Source: Hydra vulgaris (Eukaryota > Cnidaria > Hydrozoa > Anthoathecata > Hydridae). Taken from it: a stretch of 64,000 bases of DNA. Positions 44,600-55,967 of the stretch are shown piece by piece (position 1 is the stretch's first letter; every line of letters starts with the position of its first letter). The notes under the pieces are model-generated. The model was not told the DNA's origin. It did not search any database and saw only the letters and a list, made by a program, of their open reading frames with translations. A program made the translations under genes and the position numbers. Location of the stretch: contig NC_088920.1 of the NCBI RefSeq assembly GCF_038396675.1, positions 66,201,001 to 66,265,000 of the forward strand, written 5' to 3'.

Positions 44600-45240
44600 G
44601 AAAAATACCCTCTGACACAGTCAGAGGCTTCTTTAGCTGCAGTATCTTCAGCATTATCCATTTCTGATTTGTGAACGATGTACCCAGCTATATAAATACC
44701 CAACAATTTTCTGCTTTTTTCATAGAATCCTCTAAGTCATTCAGTACAATAAAAATCTCACTATCTTCTTCAGTTAGTTGACAAATACATCCATCACAAG
44801 AATAATGCAATGAGCAGTCCAAAAAAGTTGCATCAAATCTTAGTAGTAATAAAGCATGGTAAATATGCACTCTCTCAACAGCTTGTTGAGCAAAATAAAG
44901 TATGCCCCACTGGCACTGTGTCTTTGATTATTAAAGGCTTTCTCTAAAGGATCAGTTGAAAAACCACCTAGCATAATAAATTGACGATCTTGACTAGTTT
45001 CTAAGTAAAATGCTAGTTTACACTTCTTAATTTGTAAGATATTGGATTTGCCGTTGTCAAAGTTAAAAATTTTATTCTCTTTTTATCAATTTTGCACCAA
45101 CGTTTATGCACATTTCTGCTATTTTTGATAAATGTTATAGGCGATTATCTTTAGTGCTTTGAATGAGAGCTCGCAATGGATCTCGTAATCTTACATCATC
45201 AAGCATTTTTTGTACATTTGCAACTTCCATGCTTCAATAA
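44600..45240 (-). pseudogene. P-element-like transposase C-terminal relic
   Basis: Minus-strand codons, across frames, start MEVANVQKMLDDVRLRDPLR at 45230. They continue FIMLGGFSTDPLEKAFNNQR (near 44970-44910), then SASGAYFI, AVERVHIYHALLLLRFDATF, CDGC and ICQLTEEDSEIFIV, ending AGYIVHKSEMD. The DPLE-F---R...GG-YF core followed by an AGY-- motif is shared by P-element and THAP9-like transposases. Multiple frameshifts are present. The frame 44688-44870 is the longest open part. The family assignment is moderate. Confidence 0.45.
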
Positions 45241-45290
45241 AAAATAATATATTTAAACTGTAATATTCTCATCAAGATTTTATGTTATAG

Positions 45291-47661
45291 GGTAAAGGAA
45301 GGTATGTTCGTGATAAATTAACTAGATGTGTAATTACAAAGTCAATTTCAGTAATTTTACTTAATTACTTTAATTGTTTGATGTACATAGAGTAAAGTTA
45401 CTAGAATCTATGCAGTTTTGGGATTTTAAGTCCTTTGATAAGTTTTTATAAAAGCTCAAAAGTCATTGAGAAAAGTTAGGTAATTTTGTGATATGATATT
45501 TAATTTCGTGATAGTGGTTAGGTAATTTCGTGAATACACAATAATATTTAAATTTTTCTTTATTAATTAAGTATAACATTTGGTATAATATAACAAAAAA
45601 TATCAACACTTGTTTTGAATTCATAACTATTCAATCAGACTTTAAGTTCATAAAATATAAATATAGTCAGGCTTATAAGTTAACAAAATTATAATAATAC
45701 TTTCATTACTTTATATTTATATATAAAAAAAATATACTTTTAACATAGGTAGCTTAGAAAATAAAATAACAGACCTACAAAAAACTCTTAATATAATAAC
45801 TATAATATTAACCATACTTATATCTGATTAACTTATTTTTCTAAATCACATTCTTGTTGACAACATGTATCACACATAGATACTTCACCAATGTCCTCAT
45901 ATGTTTGACAACTCTCATGATAAGGTACTAAACAATAGGAACACTGCACCCATTTTTTTCCATTTTTTTTTTTTTACATCACTGTTGTAACTTTTTTTAC
46001 AAACACCGCACTCCCAATCATCATCTTTTGAAGCATTTTTATTTTTTTTACTTTTTTTAGAACATACAGGAATAGAATCCTTTGAAGTTAATGGAATAGG
46101 TTGATCAGGAGGAGTCAGACACTTTGCACTTGAATCCCTTTTTGGCCTATTAGGGTTAGGTGTGGTTGGCTCTACAGATGGAATAGTTAACAATGTTTGT
46201 ATAGCAGTATTACTGTGTGGTTGAATTTCTGTACTTTGAATCTCTCTGTTTGTCAATTGAGATGGAGCTATTGCTTCTGGAGGAATGGCATTTTTATTTA
46301 AAGGGCAAATGCCACTTTTTTTAAATGCATTTTCTATATTTTTTTTAGAAAAGCTTTTAATAAATGCTGGATTCAATATTGTATGAAAAGTTGTCCGATT
46401 TGGTTTTTCTCCAGGATTTTCCCTCATAAAGTCATTTAAGCTAGTGGCCCAGTTTGACTTAAGTGGCTTGTATATTCCTACATCTAGTGGTTGTAATAAA
46501 TGACTAGTATGAGCTGGAAATGTAAATAAATATATTTCATTTTCGTTTGCAAGTAATATAACATCCATGTTAATGTGTGATGCATGTGAATCCATGAATA
46601 GTATCACAGGTCGTTCACTTGGAATAGAATCAATAAAAAATTTAAACCATTCCAAAAATAAGTCACTATTAATCCATCCTTTTGGAGATAATTTTACCAT
46701 ACAGTTTGGTAAACAATCAGCTTTAAGATTATCGTTCCATCTAACGCCTTTGAATATAATTAAAGGTGGAATCCATGATCCATTGGCACATACACATCCT
46801 AAAAGTGTATGCGTTTCTCCACGATCAGTATAAGTTCTTTTATAAACATAACGTTTACCAATAGCAGTGACTACTTTATTAGGCTTTACTACATAAGATA
46901 GTCCAGTTTCATCACAATTCCAAAGGCGGCCAGGCATATCTTTAATACCTAATTGGATCATTAATGAATCAAGTTTTGAATAAAAATCACTGATCATATG
47001 ACTGTTAGCCATCGATGCCCTATAAGCAGCAAGATTTTCAGGAACTCTAAGTGTAAGATTATATTAATTTTGTGATAGTAAGTAATTTCGTGATAGTAGG
47101 TAATTTCGTGATAGGCTTTACTGCAAAAATATTTGCAGATTCGTATAGAGAAAGATATTATTATCATTTAACTATATAGTTATATCGTGCTTAAAACAAT
47201 TTTTAATGTCATTATATTTAATAAAAGAAACATGATTAAAAATGTAAATTCATTTGAGGTGAAAACGTTAAGAAAATGTGTAACTGCGATAAGGAATCAT
47301 AAGTTATAGGAAGTTAATAAAAAAACAAAAGTTTTACCATTAAATCAAGCATCTTTTCTAGTTTAATATTTAATAAAAATAATTTACTTACCTTAAAACA
47401 CAAGTCTGGAAATAAAAATGTTGGACAAGTACTCCAAACAAATGTGCTGAACGCACGTTAAATAATGCTAAAGAATGTACAAACTGATAGTAAACAATTG
47501 ACGTATCACACGCACCCAACGACTATTTGTGAATCGACAGTAGTACCCCGGGGTACCATTTGACGCAATTTCGATGTTTTTGACTAATAGAAATGTTCGC
47601 TACAAATGCCGAGCGAAATATCACGAAATTACATATATCACGAACATACCTTCCTTTACCC
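45291..47661 (-). mobile_element. pogo-like DNA transposon with TIRs and TA duplication
   Basis: The ends are inverted repeats of about 26 bp. Left begins gggtaaaggaggtatgttcg. Right, reverse-complemented, begins gggtaaaggaaggtatgttc, a one-base indel apart. TA flanks both sides (45289-45290, 47662-47663). Subterminal copies of taatttcgtgata recur near 45490-45540, 47075-47115 and 47625. The transposase gene is on the minus strand. Length is 2371 bp. Confidence 0.9.
45842..47054 (-). pseudogene. pogo/Tigger-type transposase with PHD-like finger, lacking its HTH
   Basis: The frame from ATG 47012 encodes 365 residues. The DDE domain has NCDETG (Asp34), VILFMDSHASH (Asp141) and LLQPLDVGIYKPLK (Asp177), a DD35D spacing typical of pogo/Jerky transposases. 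Codons upstream of the ATG (LTLRVPENLAAYRAS) also match the family, but a stop and then terminal-type repeats replace the DNA-binding helix-turn-helix region normally found there. Near the end a CGVC knuckle begins a finger. A length change in the T tract at 45962-45975 shifts the frame. In the other frame the finger completes as WVQCSYCLVPYHESC...CDTC and a stop near 45842. That would be a C4HC3 PHD-type finger. Confidence 0.8.
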
Positions 47662-47928
47662 TACAATTTAATAACATAACATAATTGCGGTATATTATGG
47701 AACTTTAGCTTTAACTTCCGGATCTGTGAAATGTTCCAGAAATGTTAAGTTCTTAAATGCTATTTTTACAAGGGCTTTGCTCGGTGCTGGAATTATTATA
47801 TATAATAATAGTTATAACTGTTGCAGAGACATTTGAAAAATAGAGTATTCCTTAAGGAAATAGAAGAAAAAAAGCTACAACTACCAGCATATAACTTTTT
47901 GTTTACTTTTACTTATTAAGAGCAGAAC

Positions 47929-48028
47929 ATTATAACCTTGAGTGAAGAGCAGAACATTATAACTTTGAGTGAAGAGGAGAACATTATAACTTTGAGTGAA
48001 GAGGAACACATTATAACTTTGAGTAAAA
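47929..48028. repeat. four-copy 27-bp tandem array
   Basis: Four copies of agagcagaacattataactt plus tgagtga, with a few substitutions (ccttg in the first, gaggaacac in the last). They have no coding meaning. Confidence 0.93.
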
Positions 48029-48430
48029 AGAACATGTTTTTGAGGAAATTTGTTGACTTAACTTTGTAAAAGTAATAGCTTTTTTGATCTATAATCATGT
48101 CCACATTAAAGATTGTTTTTAGTTTTATTTAAAGCAATTTAGAGCAAACCGACTGAGCAAAATCCTAAAGATGTTCAAAATGAGACTTTGCAGAGTCTTT
48201 GCCCTAGCTACGTTGAGTAACTTTCCAGCTTTTTTATAAACATTATATTATCCACGTGTAAAATCTTTTCTGAAGCCAAAATACTCTCTGTTTGACCCTC
48301 TCTGTATCAAACCAGAAGAATTTTGAAAAAAAAATTTTAAGCCAGTAATAAACTTTATCACATAAATGCTTAAAAATTTCAATTCTTGCCTTTTCAGCCG
48401 CAGAGCAGTTGTTGAGCAGCCGTAAGAGAA

Positions 48431-48497
48431 GCTGTAGAGCTCTACAGCTCTACATAAATTATTTTATACTCCTCTAGAGGAGTATAAAATAATTTAT
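48431..48497. repeat. two adjacent perfect palindromes (18 bp and 44 bp)
   Basis: 48431-48448 is gctgtagagctctacagc, self-complementary with no loop. 48454-48497 is a 44-bp perfect palindrome centred on cctct|agagg between 48475 and 48476. Only five bases separate them. Confidence 0.96.
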
Positions 48498-49435
48498 ACC
48501 TCAATGAACTCTATAATCTTCTCTAAAAAGTATCACCATTTCATCATAAGTAACAAAGAACTTTTTGCCAAAATATTTTCTGATATAATAATATATATTA
48601 GCAATAGGACACTAAGTTTCGAATGTTTGATGTCGTTGACAAGAACTTCAAATACATGATAGGTGTAGTTCTAAACTAAATCCTTGTTGCTTAAATTCAT
48701 TATTTCTAACATTAACATTATTTCTACAGTCTGAGCAAGTAGCTATCTCTTTAATAAAAATATCAATAAACCAAAATTATTAGTTATATTATTATTAGAA
48801 GATAATATTTCTCTTCAAGAAATATTTTTAAAAATATCTTGAAGAAATATCTTTGTCTTCAAAAACTATTTGATTGAGTTTTTTTTTATCTGATTAGAGT
48901 TACTTGTTAACAGTAATAACCAGATGCTAACTTGTGTTAAGTCATCTTTTTTTATGAGTATGTACTGGTTACAATCAAATAATTTCCTTTTAGTTCCAGA
49001 ATGAGTTCTTAACATATTATTTATGTATAAATTTCTATACTAAAACTGCGTGTGTATTACAAAAAATATTTTAGTCACTTATAAACAAAGCATGCATTTG
49101 CACGTTTTGCATTACTTATACTGAACTAAATTGTGATTTAATAGTATGAGTAAAAAGTTAAACTTAACATGCAGCTGAAGGTTTTATCATTGTCAAAAGC
49201 TGGTAATTTATTTTACCATAAAACCAAGTCAGAGATAATGAGAAGATGGTTTCTAAGAGCATTGCTATACCTGAAAAATTTAATACTTTTAAAAAAAGTT
49301 GTTTAAATCAGTTTTTCTGTTATTATTAAAGTACTAGAAAAATAACTTTGAAAACATATTCCTCATTAAATTTTATGTCAAATATAGTAACAATAATTTT
49401 TTTGATTTTTGTTAAATTTTTGTAAAATAAAAGGT

Positions 49436-49500
49436 ATGTACTACCTTAAAGCGTTTGCTTTAGAATCGAGATGCGCCAGCTTTGAACCCAAAGGTCATTT
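49436..49500 (-). mobile_element. possible tRNA-SINE scrap
   Basis: On the minus strand the sequence has GGGTTCAAAGC (49487-49477), close to a box B consensus, followed by tggcgcatctcgattctaaa. No box A is seen. Low confidence. Confidence 0.25.
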
Positions 49501-49506
49501 TTACGA

Positions 49507-50204
49507 CATCACACAGTGATTTAGAAACACTTAAAATTTGGCCAAAATACAGTTTTTTGAGTAGTGCAATTTAAATAATGTTATTAGCTAACTATTTTCT
49601 ACAGTTTCTTAAGATTTTAATGATATAAAAATATAAGTTCTGAAATAAAAGATTCGAACGTTAATTTATGTTTGAAAGTGACTAAAAACAGCTTTTTTAT
49701 ATCATTAAAATTTTATCATTTTTAAATCTTGATTTTCTCCCTAAATACAAAACTTTTCAATTTAATTTTCTAAATATACAAGGATAATAGATAACTTTAT
49801 CTTAAATTATTAAAATATTTGAAATATGTATTTATACACGTTGTAAGAAATGCTTTTAAAAAATGCAATTGTAACGAGTTTAAACTGATTTTTATAGTGC
49901 TAGGACTTTTTACCTTAGACTTCTTTAGCGAAGCTGATTCTTTTTTTACAGAGAGTTTGTATCATTCTATAAGAAAGTAAAAAAGTTAGCTGCCCCAACT
50001 TGCGAAATAATGTGGTTTTTGCCCCCATTTCGAAATAATGTGGTTTTATAAAAGCTCATTTTATAAAAAAATTAGCGACGTAAAAGCTAATAAAGTACTT
50101 ACTTTTTTATATCGTTAAAATCTTAAGAAACTAATAACATTATTTAAAACTCAAAAAACTGTATTTTGGTCAAATTTTAAGTGTTTCTAAATCACTGTGC
50201 ATCA
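49507..50204. mobile_element. non-autonomous Transib-type element with RSS-like ends
   Basis: The element proper is 49512-50199 (688 bp). Both ends begin CACAGTGATTTAGAAACACT; the inverted repeats match over the first 51 bp with a single mismatch and continue, with indels, to about 115 bp. The pentamer catca precedes the left end (49507-49511) and follows the right end (50200-50204), a 5-bp target duplication. CACAGTG-type termini and 5-bp duplications are the hallmarks of Transib transposons, the relatives of RAG1. A 23-bp spacer after the heptamer is followed by CCAAAATAC, weakly like the V(D)J nonamer. There is no coding capacity. Confidence 0.88.
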
Positions 50205-50221
50205 GCAAGAATCCAGTTTAA

Positions 50222-50611
50222 ATGGTCTTAGTCAAAAATGAAAGTATAACTGTAACGATTATAATTGCAAACAAATTTAATAAAGGCTGTACGGAAATTT
50301 GTTTTAATTTTTCTAATAAAGTTTCGATAACTAATATTTCATTAAATGACTTTTTAAAGCTCTCAAAGATTTTATATCGTATAGCTCATATATCTCCTGA
50401 TGAGTTTAAAAGAGTATTTAAATCTCTTAAGAAAAATAAATCAATTGGGACAGATAAATAGTAAAATAATGAATTGTTATGGAAGTTTAAAGGATATTCT
50501 ATTTAATATTTTTAAAAGCATCTTTAGATCAAGTTTTTCCAGACCAATTGAAAATTACTAAAGTTATTCCAATATACAAAAATGTTGAAAAAGTAAATGT
50601 TAGTAACTACT
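50222..50611 (+). pseudogene. LINE reverse-transcriptase N-terminal scrap
   Basis: The frame 50222-50461 ends SPDEFKRVFKSLKKNKSIGTDK, and broken codons then give FPDQLKITKVIPIYKN and VNVSNYS. These match LSTEELEGAFKSIKKNKSCGSDE and FPEQLKIAKVTPIYKEGD of the complete copy downstream (53490-53720). A separate, older copy of the same LINE family. Confidence 0.7.
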
Positions 50612-50782
50612 CGGTGTAGTTAAGGCGATTTTTAATAATTATAGCGTGTGTAGTGGATTACAACTATAGCGACTGAAGATTCTTTTTTTTATTTTAAAAA
50701 AAAATCTTCTTAAAATCACAATCGCTTGTTTAAATTTGAATTATCATCTTTATAAACCAACTTGGCGACTTTAAAATTAACT

Positions 50783-51928
50783 ATGGCAACAACTACTCAA
50801 GAAATAAAGAAATTGTTTAAAGAAATGTTTAATGAATTTAAAAAAGAAATATTTAGCGAGTTCAAAAGAGAAACAGAAGCAATGTTCAAAAAACACGAAC
50901 AAACAGTTTTAGATATTATTAGTGGAAATCTTAAAATCATAAATGAAAGATTAGATGGAATCGAAAAAAACACTAACGAAGATATAGTTAAAATAAAAAA
51001 ATTTGAAAAAGAAATTGTAGATATGGCTGAAAGTTTGAACTTCAACGAAAAATTTATTAAAGAACAATTTGAACACCAAAGAAATCAACTAGAGAATGGA
51101 AGAGTTGAAAACGAAATTTTAAAAGATAAACATCGTAAGCTTGAAGATCGATCGCGCAGAAATAATTTGCGAATAGATGGCTTAAACGAAGATTAAAAAA
51201 GAAACGTGGGGACAAACGGAAGAAAAAGTTCATTTGTTTTTCCAGCAACAAATTGGAATTAAAGACATTGAAATCGAGCGTGCACATTGTACCGGACAGA
51301 AGACAGACGGAAGATCTCGAACAATAATTATCAAGCTTCAAAGATACAAAGACAAAGTGAAGATTTTACAAGAATCGAGTCGAGTTTTGCATAAACTATC
51401 GAGCACCGTATTTATGGAACAAAATTGTTGTTCCAAATTTTGATTTGTCAATTTCGTTTTCTGTTTTTAAAACTAAATTAAAAAACTTTATTCTTTCTAC
51501 TGACAATATATATAAATATTTTTGAAATGTAAAATTATTTTCTGTTTTTGTTTATTCTACATTGTTAATAATTATTAAATCAATTGTATTTTTATTTTAT
51601 TATATATACACGTTTGATATATTTTATATGGTTCTGACGACAAGATCTTTTGGATCTTCTTTCAGATACCAAGCTTATGTATTGTTATATTGTTATATTA
51701 CGATTAATAATTGTAAACTAAAAAAAAAAAAAAAAAAAAAAATCGAGTCGACTTAAAGGCACTAATATTTTCATCGACGAAGACTTTTCGCTAGAGACCG
51801 TTTCGATTAGAAAAAAATTGTTTGCCGATGTTAAACGAAGACGCTTAAACGGTGAGAATGTTTCTGTTCGATACGATAAAATTATTTTCTTTAAAAATAC
51901 TATTTTTGAGAATGATAGAATAAAAGTA
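50783..51928 (+). pseudogene. LINE ORF1, interrupted by nested LINE
   Basis: From ATG 50783 (MATTTQEIKKLFKEMFNEFK) the frame is a long Lys/Glu-rich coiled coil, then LEDRSRRNNLRIDGLNED. A one-base A-tract slip ends the frame at 51194. Sense continues with ETWGQTEEKVHLFFQQQIGI and RSRTIIIKLQRYKDKVKILQ, then ESSR, where the nested element cuts in. After it come LKGTNIFIDEDFSLETVSIR, then LNGENVSVRYDKI. RNA-binding LINE protein; dead here. Confidence 0.8.
51384..51740 (+). mobile_element. nested 5'-truncated LINE tail with 11-bp target duplication
   Basis: The inserted piece begins in the last coding region of the same LINE family (YRAPYLWNKI-type codons, as near 54925). It runs through the 3' UTR with hairpin aagatc/gatctt (51642-51658) and ends in about 20 As. 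The 11-mer aatcgagtcga occurs just before it (51373-51383) and just after it (51741-51751). Removing it restores ILQESSR-LKGTN in ORF1, as in the 18476 copy. This is classic target-primed reverse transcription. Confidence 0.9.
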
Positions 51929-51981
51929 AACTAAAATACGCATTCTTAAAAGGAAATCTTTTGAGCTTATTGTAAACAATC

Positions 51982-54900
51982 ATGGCTGCATTAAATAATT
52001 TTGAATCTCTTGCTTTTAATTTCTTTGAAAAAGAATTTTTTTTCCTTGGAATAAAACTTAGACCCCGACAGTAATTTTTATTCTGAGAATTTTTCAGATT
52101 ATTTGTATCTTTTTCCAAGCGAATTAGAAGGGTTTCTTTTTAAGAATGTTGTTGACAAAAATTCTAATCTAATTAGAATTCTCCACCTCAACATAAGAAG
52201 TTTAAATCGTAACTTTGAAAAACTTTTAATGCTATTAGAAGAAACAAAAAATCTTTTTAATATAATATGCCTAACAGAAACTTGGATAACTTTAAAAGAT
52301 CTAAATAGCGATTTTCAAATCCCGCACTTTAACGTAATTTCATTAGAGAGACAAACACACAAACGAGGTGGTGGAATTTTAATTTACGCACACGAAACAC
52401 TAAGGCTTAGACGCGAGTTGAGCGTTTCTGACTGCGATAAAGAAGTTTTAACAATTGAAATTGAAAACAAAAAAACAAAAAACTTATTGATTAGCTGTTG
52501 TTACCGGCCACCTGGTGGCGTGAGCGAAAACCTAAGCATGTTTTTACAACAAATTATTAAAAAAGGCGACGCGGAAAACAAAAAAAAATATTTTACTTGG
52601 GGACTGTAATATGAATTGTTTTCTTTATAATAATGACTACAAAGTAAAATGTTTTTATGACGCAATTTTTGAAACAGGATCAATCCCCCTCATCAATCGA
52701 CCTACTAGAGTAACAAAAAACTCAGCGACTCTAATTCTTTCAACAGATATTTTTAATAATGACTTGCAAAAAGGTATTTTAAAAACTGATATAACAGACC
52801 ATTTCCCCATTTTCGTTACAATTAACACCTATGCAGAAAAAAGATTGACAAAAATAAAGTAATAAAGAAACGAATTTTTAATTAGAATAACTTTAACTCA
52901 TTCAAAGACCAGCTATCTTTACTAAATTGGAGTAATATAAACATTAATGATAATGCAAATGATATATATGAAACTTTTTTCAAAACTTTTTATTTGGTAT
53001 ATGACGCTAACTTTCCCTTTGTAGAAATAATTGCAAAACCAAAGAGTTTGAACTCTCCTTGGATTACCAAAGGATTAAAAAAATCATCGAAAATCAAACA
53101 AAAGTTGTATATATCTTTTCTTAAAACAAAAACAACTGCAAACGTAAAAATTTACAAAAATTATAAATATTTGTTTGAGAAAATTCGTAAAAACTTAAAA
53201 AAAAAATTATTATTCAGAATTAATTAACAAATTTAAAAATAACACAAAGCGCATTTGGGAAATAATGAAGGAAATTACTGGGAAAAAAAAAAATCATGCT
53301 TAGGTTTTCTACCACAAATGAATAAAATTGATAACACTGTTATATTTGAACCAAACGCAATATCACATGAATTTAATAAATTTTTTACTGAAATAGGTCC
53401 TAAACTATCAATTAAGATCCCTAATACCAAAGCCATATTTAGTGACTTCTTATTACCATTGGATAAGTGCGTATGCTCTGATGAGTTGTCCTCTGATTTA
53501 TCAACTGAAGAACTCGAAGGGGCATTCAAATCTATTAAAAAGAATAAATCATGTGGATCAGATGAAATAAACGGAAACGTGATTATAGATTGTTTCGAGC
53601 AATTAAAAGATTTTATCTTTAAAGTTTTTAGCGCATCAATTAAACAAGGAATTTTTCCAGAGCAATTAAAAATTGCTAAAGTGACTCCTATTTATAAAGA
53701 GGGCGATCAATCTAAAATAACAAACTATCGCCCCATCTCTGTGTTTTCTATATTTTCGAAAGTTTTAGAAAGAATTATGTGTAACAGAGTATACAAACAT
53801 CTTGACAAAAATAACTTACTATACGCTAATCAGTTTGGTTTTAAAAAGGATAACTAACGGAGCATGCCACCATCCAATTTGTAAATGAAATCTCAAAATC
53901 TTTTGAACAATCAAAATATACTTTAGGTATTTTTATTGACCTATCGAAAGCCTTCGATAAGGTCAACCATCGCATGTTACTTGAAAAGCTGAAATACTAT
54001 GGAATAAATAAACAAGTGTTAAGGTGGTTCAAAAGTTACTTATCGAATAAAAACAATTTGTTATTGGTAATGACAGCTATCAAAACAATTGTCTAAATAT
54101 AACATGCGGGGTTCCACAAGGTTCAATCTTTGGACCACTCCTTTTTTTAATCTATATAAACGATCTAAATAAAGCAACTAATCTGATAAGTATCATGTTC
54201 GCAGATGATACTAATTTATTTGTCTCTAAGAGTGATATTAACGAACTTTTTGCTACAGCAAATAAAAAACTTGAACATTTATCCCACTGGTTTAAATCTA
54301 ATAAACTAACACTAAATACCGAAAAAACTAAATGGACACTTTTTCATTCGCTTAAGAAAAAAAACTTCTTGCCTTCAAACTTGCCTCAAATCTTTATTGA
54401 CAATATTGAAATTAAAAGAGAACCCGTCACCAAACTTCTAGGTGTTTATCTTGATGAGAACATTACTTGAAATCAACACATTAATTATATATGCTCTAAA
54501 GTCTCTAAAAACATTGGAGTTTTATACAAAGCTCGAAATTATCTCAATAAGATAAATTCAAGACAACTCTATTTCTCATTTATTCATTGTTACTTAAACT
54601 ATGCAAATACTGCCTGGGGAAGTACTGAAAAAAGTAAACTACAACGTCTTTTTCGCTGTCAGAAACGGGCAATTCGCATAATTAACTTTGCTGATCGTTT
54701 TTTGTCATTGTAAACCTTACTTTATTGAAATGAGAATTTTAAATATATATGAACTCAACTTCTTGAAAATTTTATGTTTTGTTTATATGTGGAAAAACAA
54801 TCTATCTCCTCTAGTCTTTAAAGATCTCTTTAATTTAAAACCAACCAACAAATACGAACTTAGAAATATAAATTTTTTAAAAAAACCTTTTTGTCACACA

Positions 54901-55059
54901 AATTTTAATCAATTCTGTCTTACCTATCGTGCGCCACACCTGTGGAATAAACTTGTTCTGCCAAATTTTGATTTTGATCTAACTAATTCTCTTCATCTTT
55001 TTAAAAACAAAGCAAAAAATTTTATTCTTTCTCAAGATAACATTTCACAATATTACTAA
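51982..55059 (+). pseudogene. LINE ORF2: endonuclease and reverse transcriptase, broken
   Basis: The endonuclease comes first: ILHLNIRSLNRNFEKL, ICLTETWI, GGGILIYA and CCYRPPGG (52103-52609), then GDCNMN, INRPTRVTKNSA and TDITDHFPIF (52611-52862). The linker is at 52994-53227. The reverse transcriptase follows: KNKSCGSDEINGNVI, VTPIYKEGDQSKITNYRPIS, NQFGFKKDN (53255-53857), FIDLSKAFDKVNHRML, CGVPQGSIFGPLLFLIYIND, FADDTNLFVS (54195-54470) and a C-terminal region to a stop at 55059. All catalytic residues (Glu, Asp-His, FADD) are present, but about six frameshifts or stops separate the pieces. Recently active in appearance, inactive as sequenced. Confidence 0.85.
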
Positions 55060-55435
55060 TCACTTGAAAAAATTTAATTTCTTGTTATTTTAACTTAACT
55101 TGTGAACTTTTTATTTTTATTTTTCTCACGTTTTGTTTTTTATATTGTTTACAATATTTTGCTAGTTTATATTATTTACAGTTTAACTCGTGTAAAAGAT
55201 TAATATATATGTATTCTTCATAATACCTTGCACTTCACAATTATTGTAAAAAAAAAATATTAAAAAAGATGTAAAAACTATATATTTTATTATATTTTAT
55301 AAGGTCCCGATGACAAGATCCTTGTGATCTTCTTTCGGAAACCTAATTTATATTGTTAGTCTGCTATATTTATATATTTGTAAAAGTATTTTAATAGTTT
55401 ATTTTATTGTATAACGACTGACTTTGTAAACTGAA

Positions 55436-55466
<31 letters not shown>

Positions 55467-55967
55467 GAATAGAATCTTAAATAACTACGCTTTTCAGGTG
55501 AAATGAACTTCATAGCTTAATAATATGATCGGTTCTGATCGTTTATTTGCAGTTTTTCTTAATTATAAGCGCTTTCTTGTTCAAAATTCTAATATTTTTT
55601 GTCAAAATCGAACTATATTAAATTAATATCTGCTAGAAACCATTAGAGCTAGGATATATAGTAGATTATTAGTTTTACGTTTAAGTATTGTACTGTTTAC
55701 GTTTTTTTTTTGTTTTTTTTTTAGTTTCTTATTATGACGTTTACTTAAAACTAGTACTTGTACTATATATAAATATTCCATGAAATGTAAAAATCTATTT
55801 CAGAGTACGTTTGATTTGATTTGATTATCGTAATAATAAAAGAGAGAGAAAAAAAAAAATAAGGTGACGATAAACTTTTTCCTTTACAATTACGTCGGTA
55901 CCGTCTATTTAATCCATCAATAAACAAACAAATGGAAAGGTAACTATTGCCTATTGCACATTTTGCT
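55467..55967. promoter_or_regulatory. upstream region and probable promoter of the CCDC77-like gene
   Basis: No other gene. A short ATG at 55932 (atggaaaggtaa) gives a four-codon upstream frame, or an unused exon end (AAAG|GTAACT). A run of T and A tracts lies at 55700-55860. No TATA box that I would defend. Confidence 0.35.

Larger units (their letters stand above)
47664..49435. other. non-coding stretch with tandem repeats and palindromes
   Basis: No gene seen. It holds the 27-bp tandem array (47929-48028) and the twin palindromes (48431-48497), both listed separately. A partial inverted repeat, cttcaagaaatatttttaaa / aatatcttgaagaaatatct, is at 48811-48850. Confidence 0.5.
50612..55466 (+). 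mobile_element. nearly full-length LINE with two ORFs, nested insertion inside
   Basis: Order: leader (about 50612-50782), ORF1 (from 50783), ORF2 with endonuclease and reverse transcriptase (51982-55059), a 3' UTR with a conserved hairpin (55315-55331) and a poly(A) tail (55441-55466). A 357-bp 5'-truncated LINE tail is inserted in ORF1. The FADDTNLF/CGVPQGS motifs, poly(A) tail and ORF1 type match the copies at 7571 and 18345. No target-site duplication could be confirmed for the outer element. Confidence 0.85.

Noticed and set aside
46567-46833. 88-codon plus-strand frame
   Set aside because: Antisense shadow of the pogo-like transposase.
47929-48028. CRISPR-like array
   Set aside because: Four units are directly adjacent without spacers, in a eukaryotic context; it is a plain tandem repeat.
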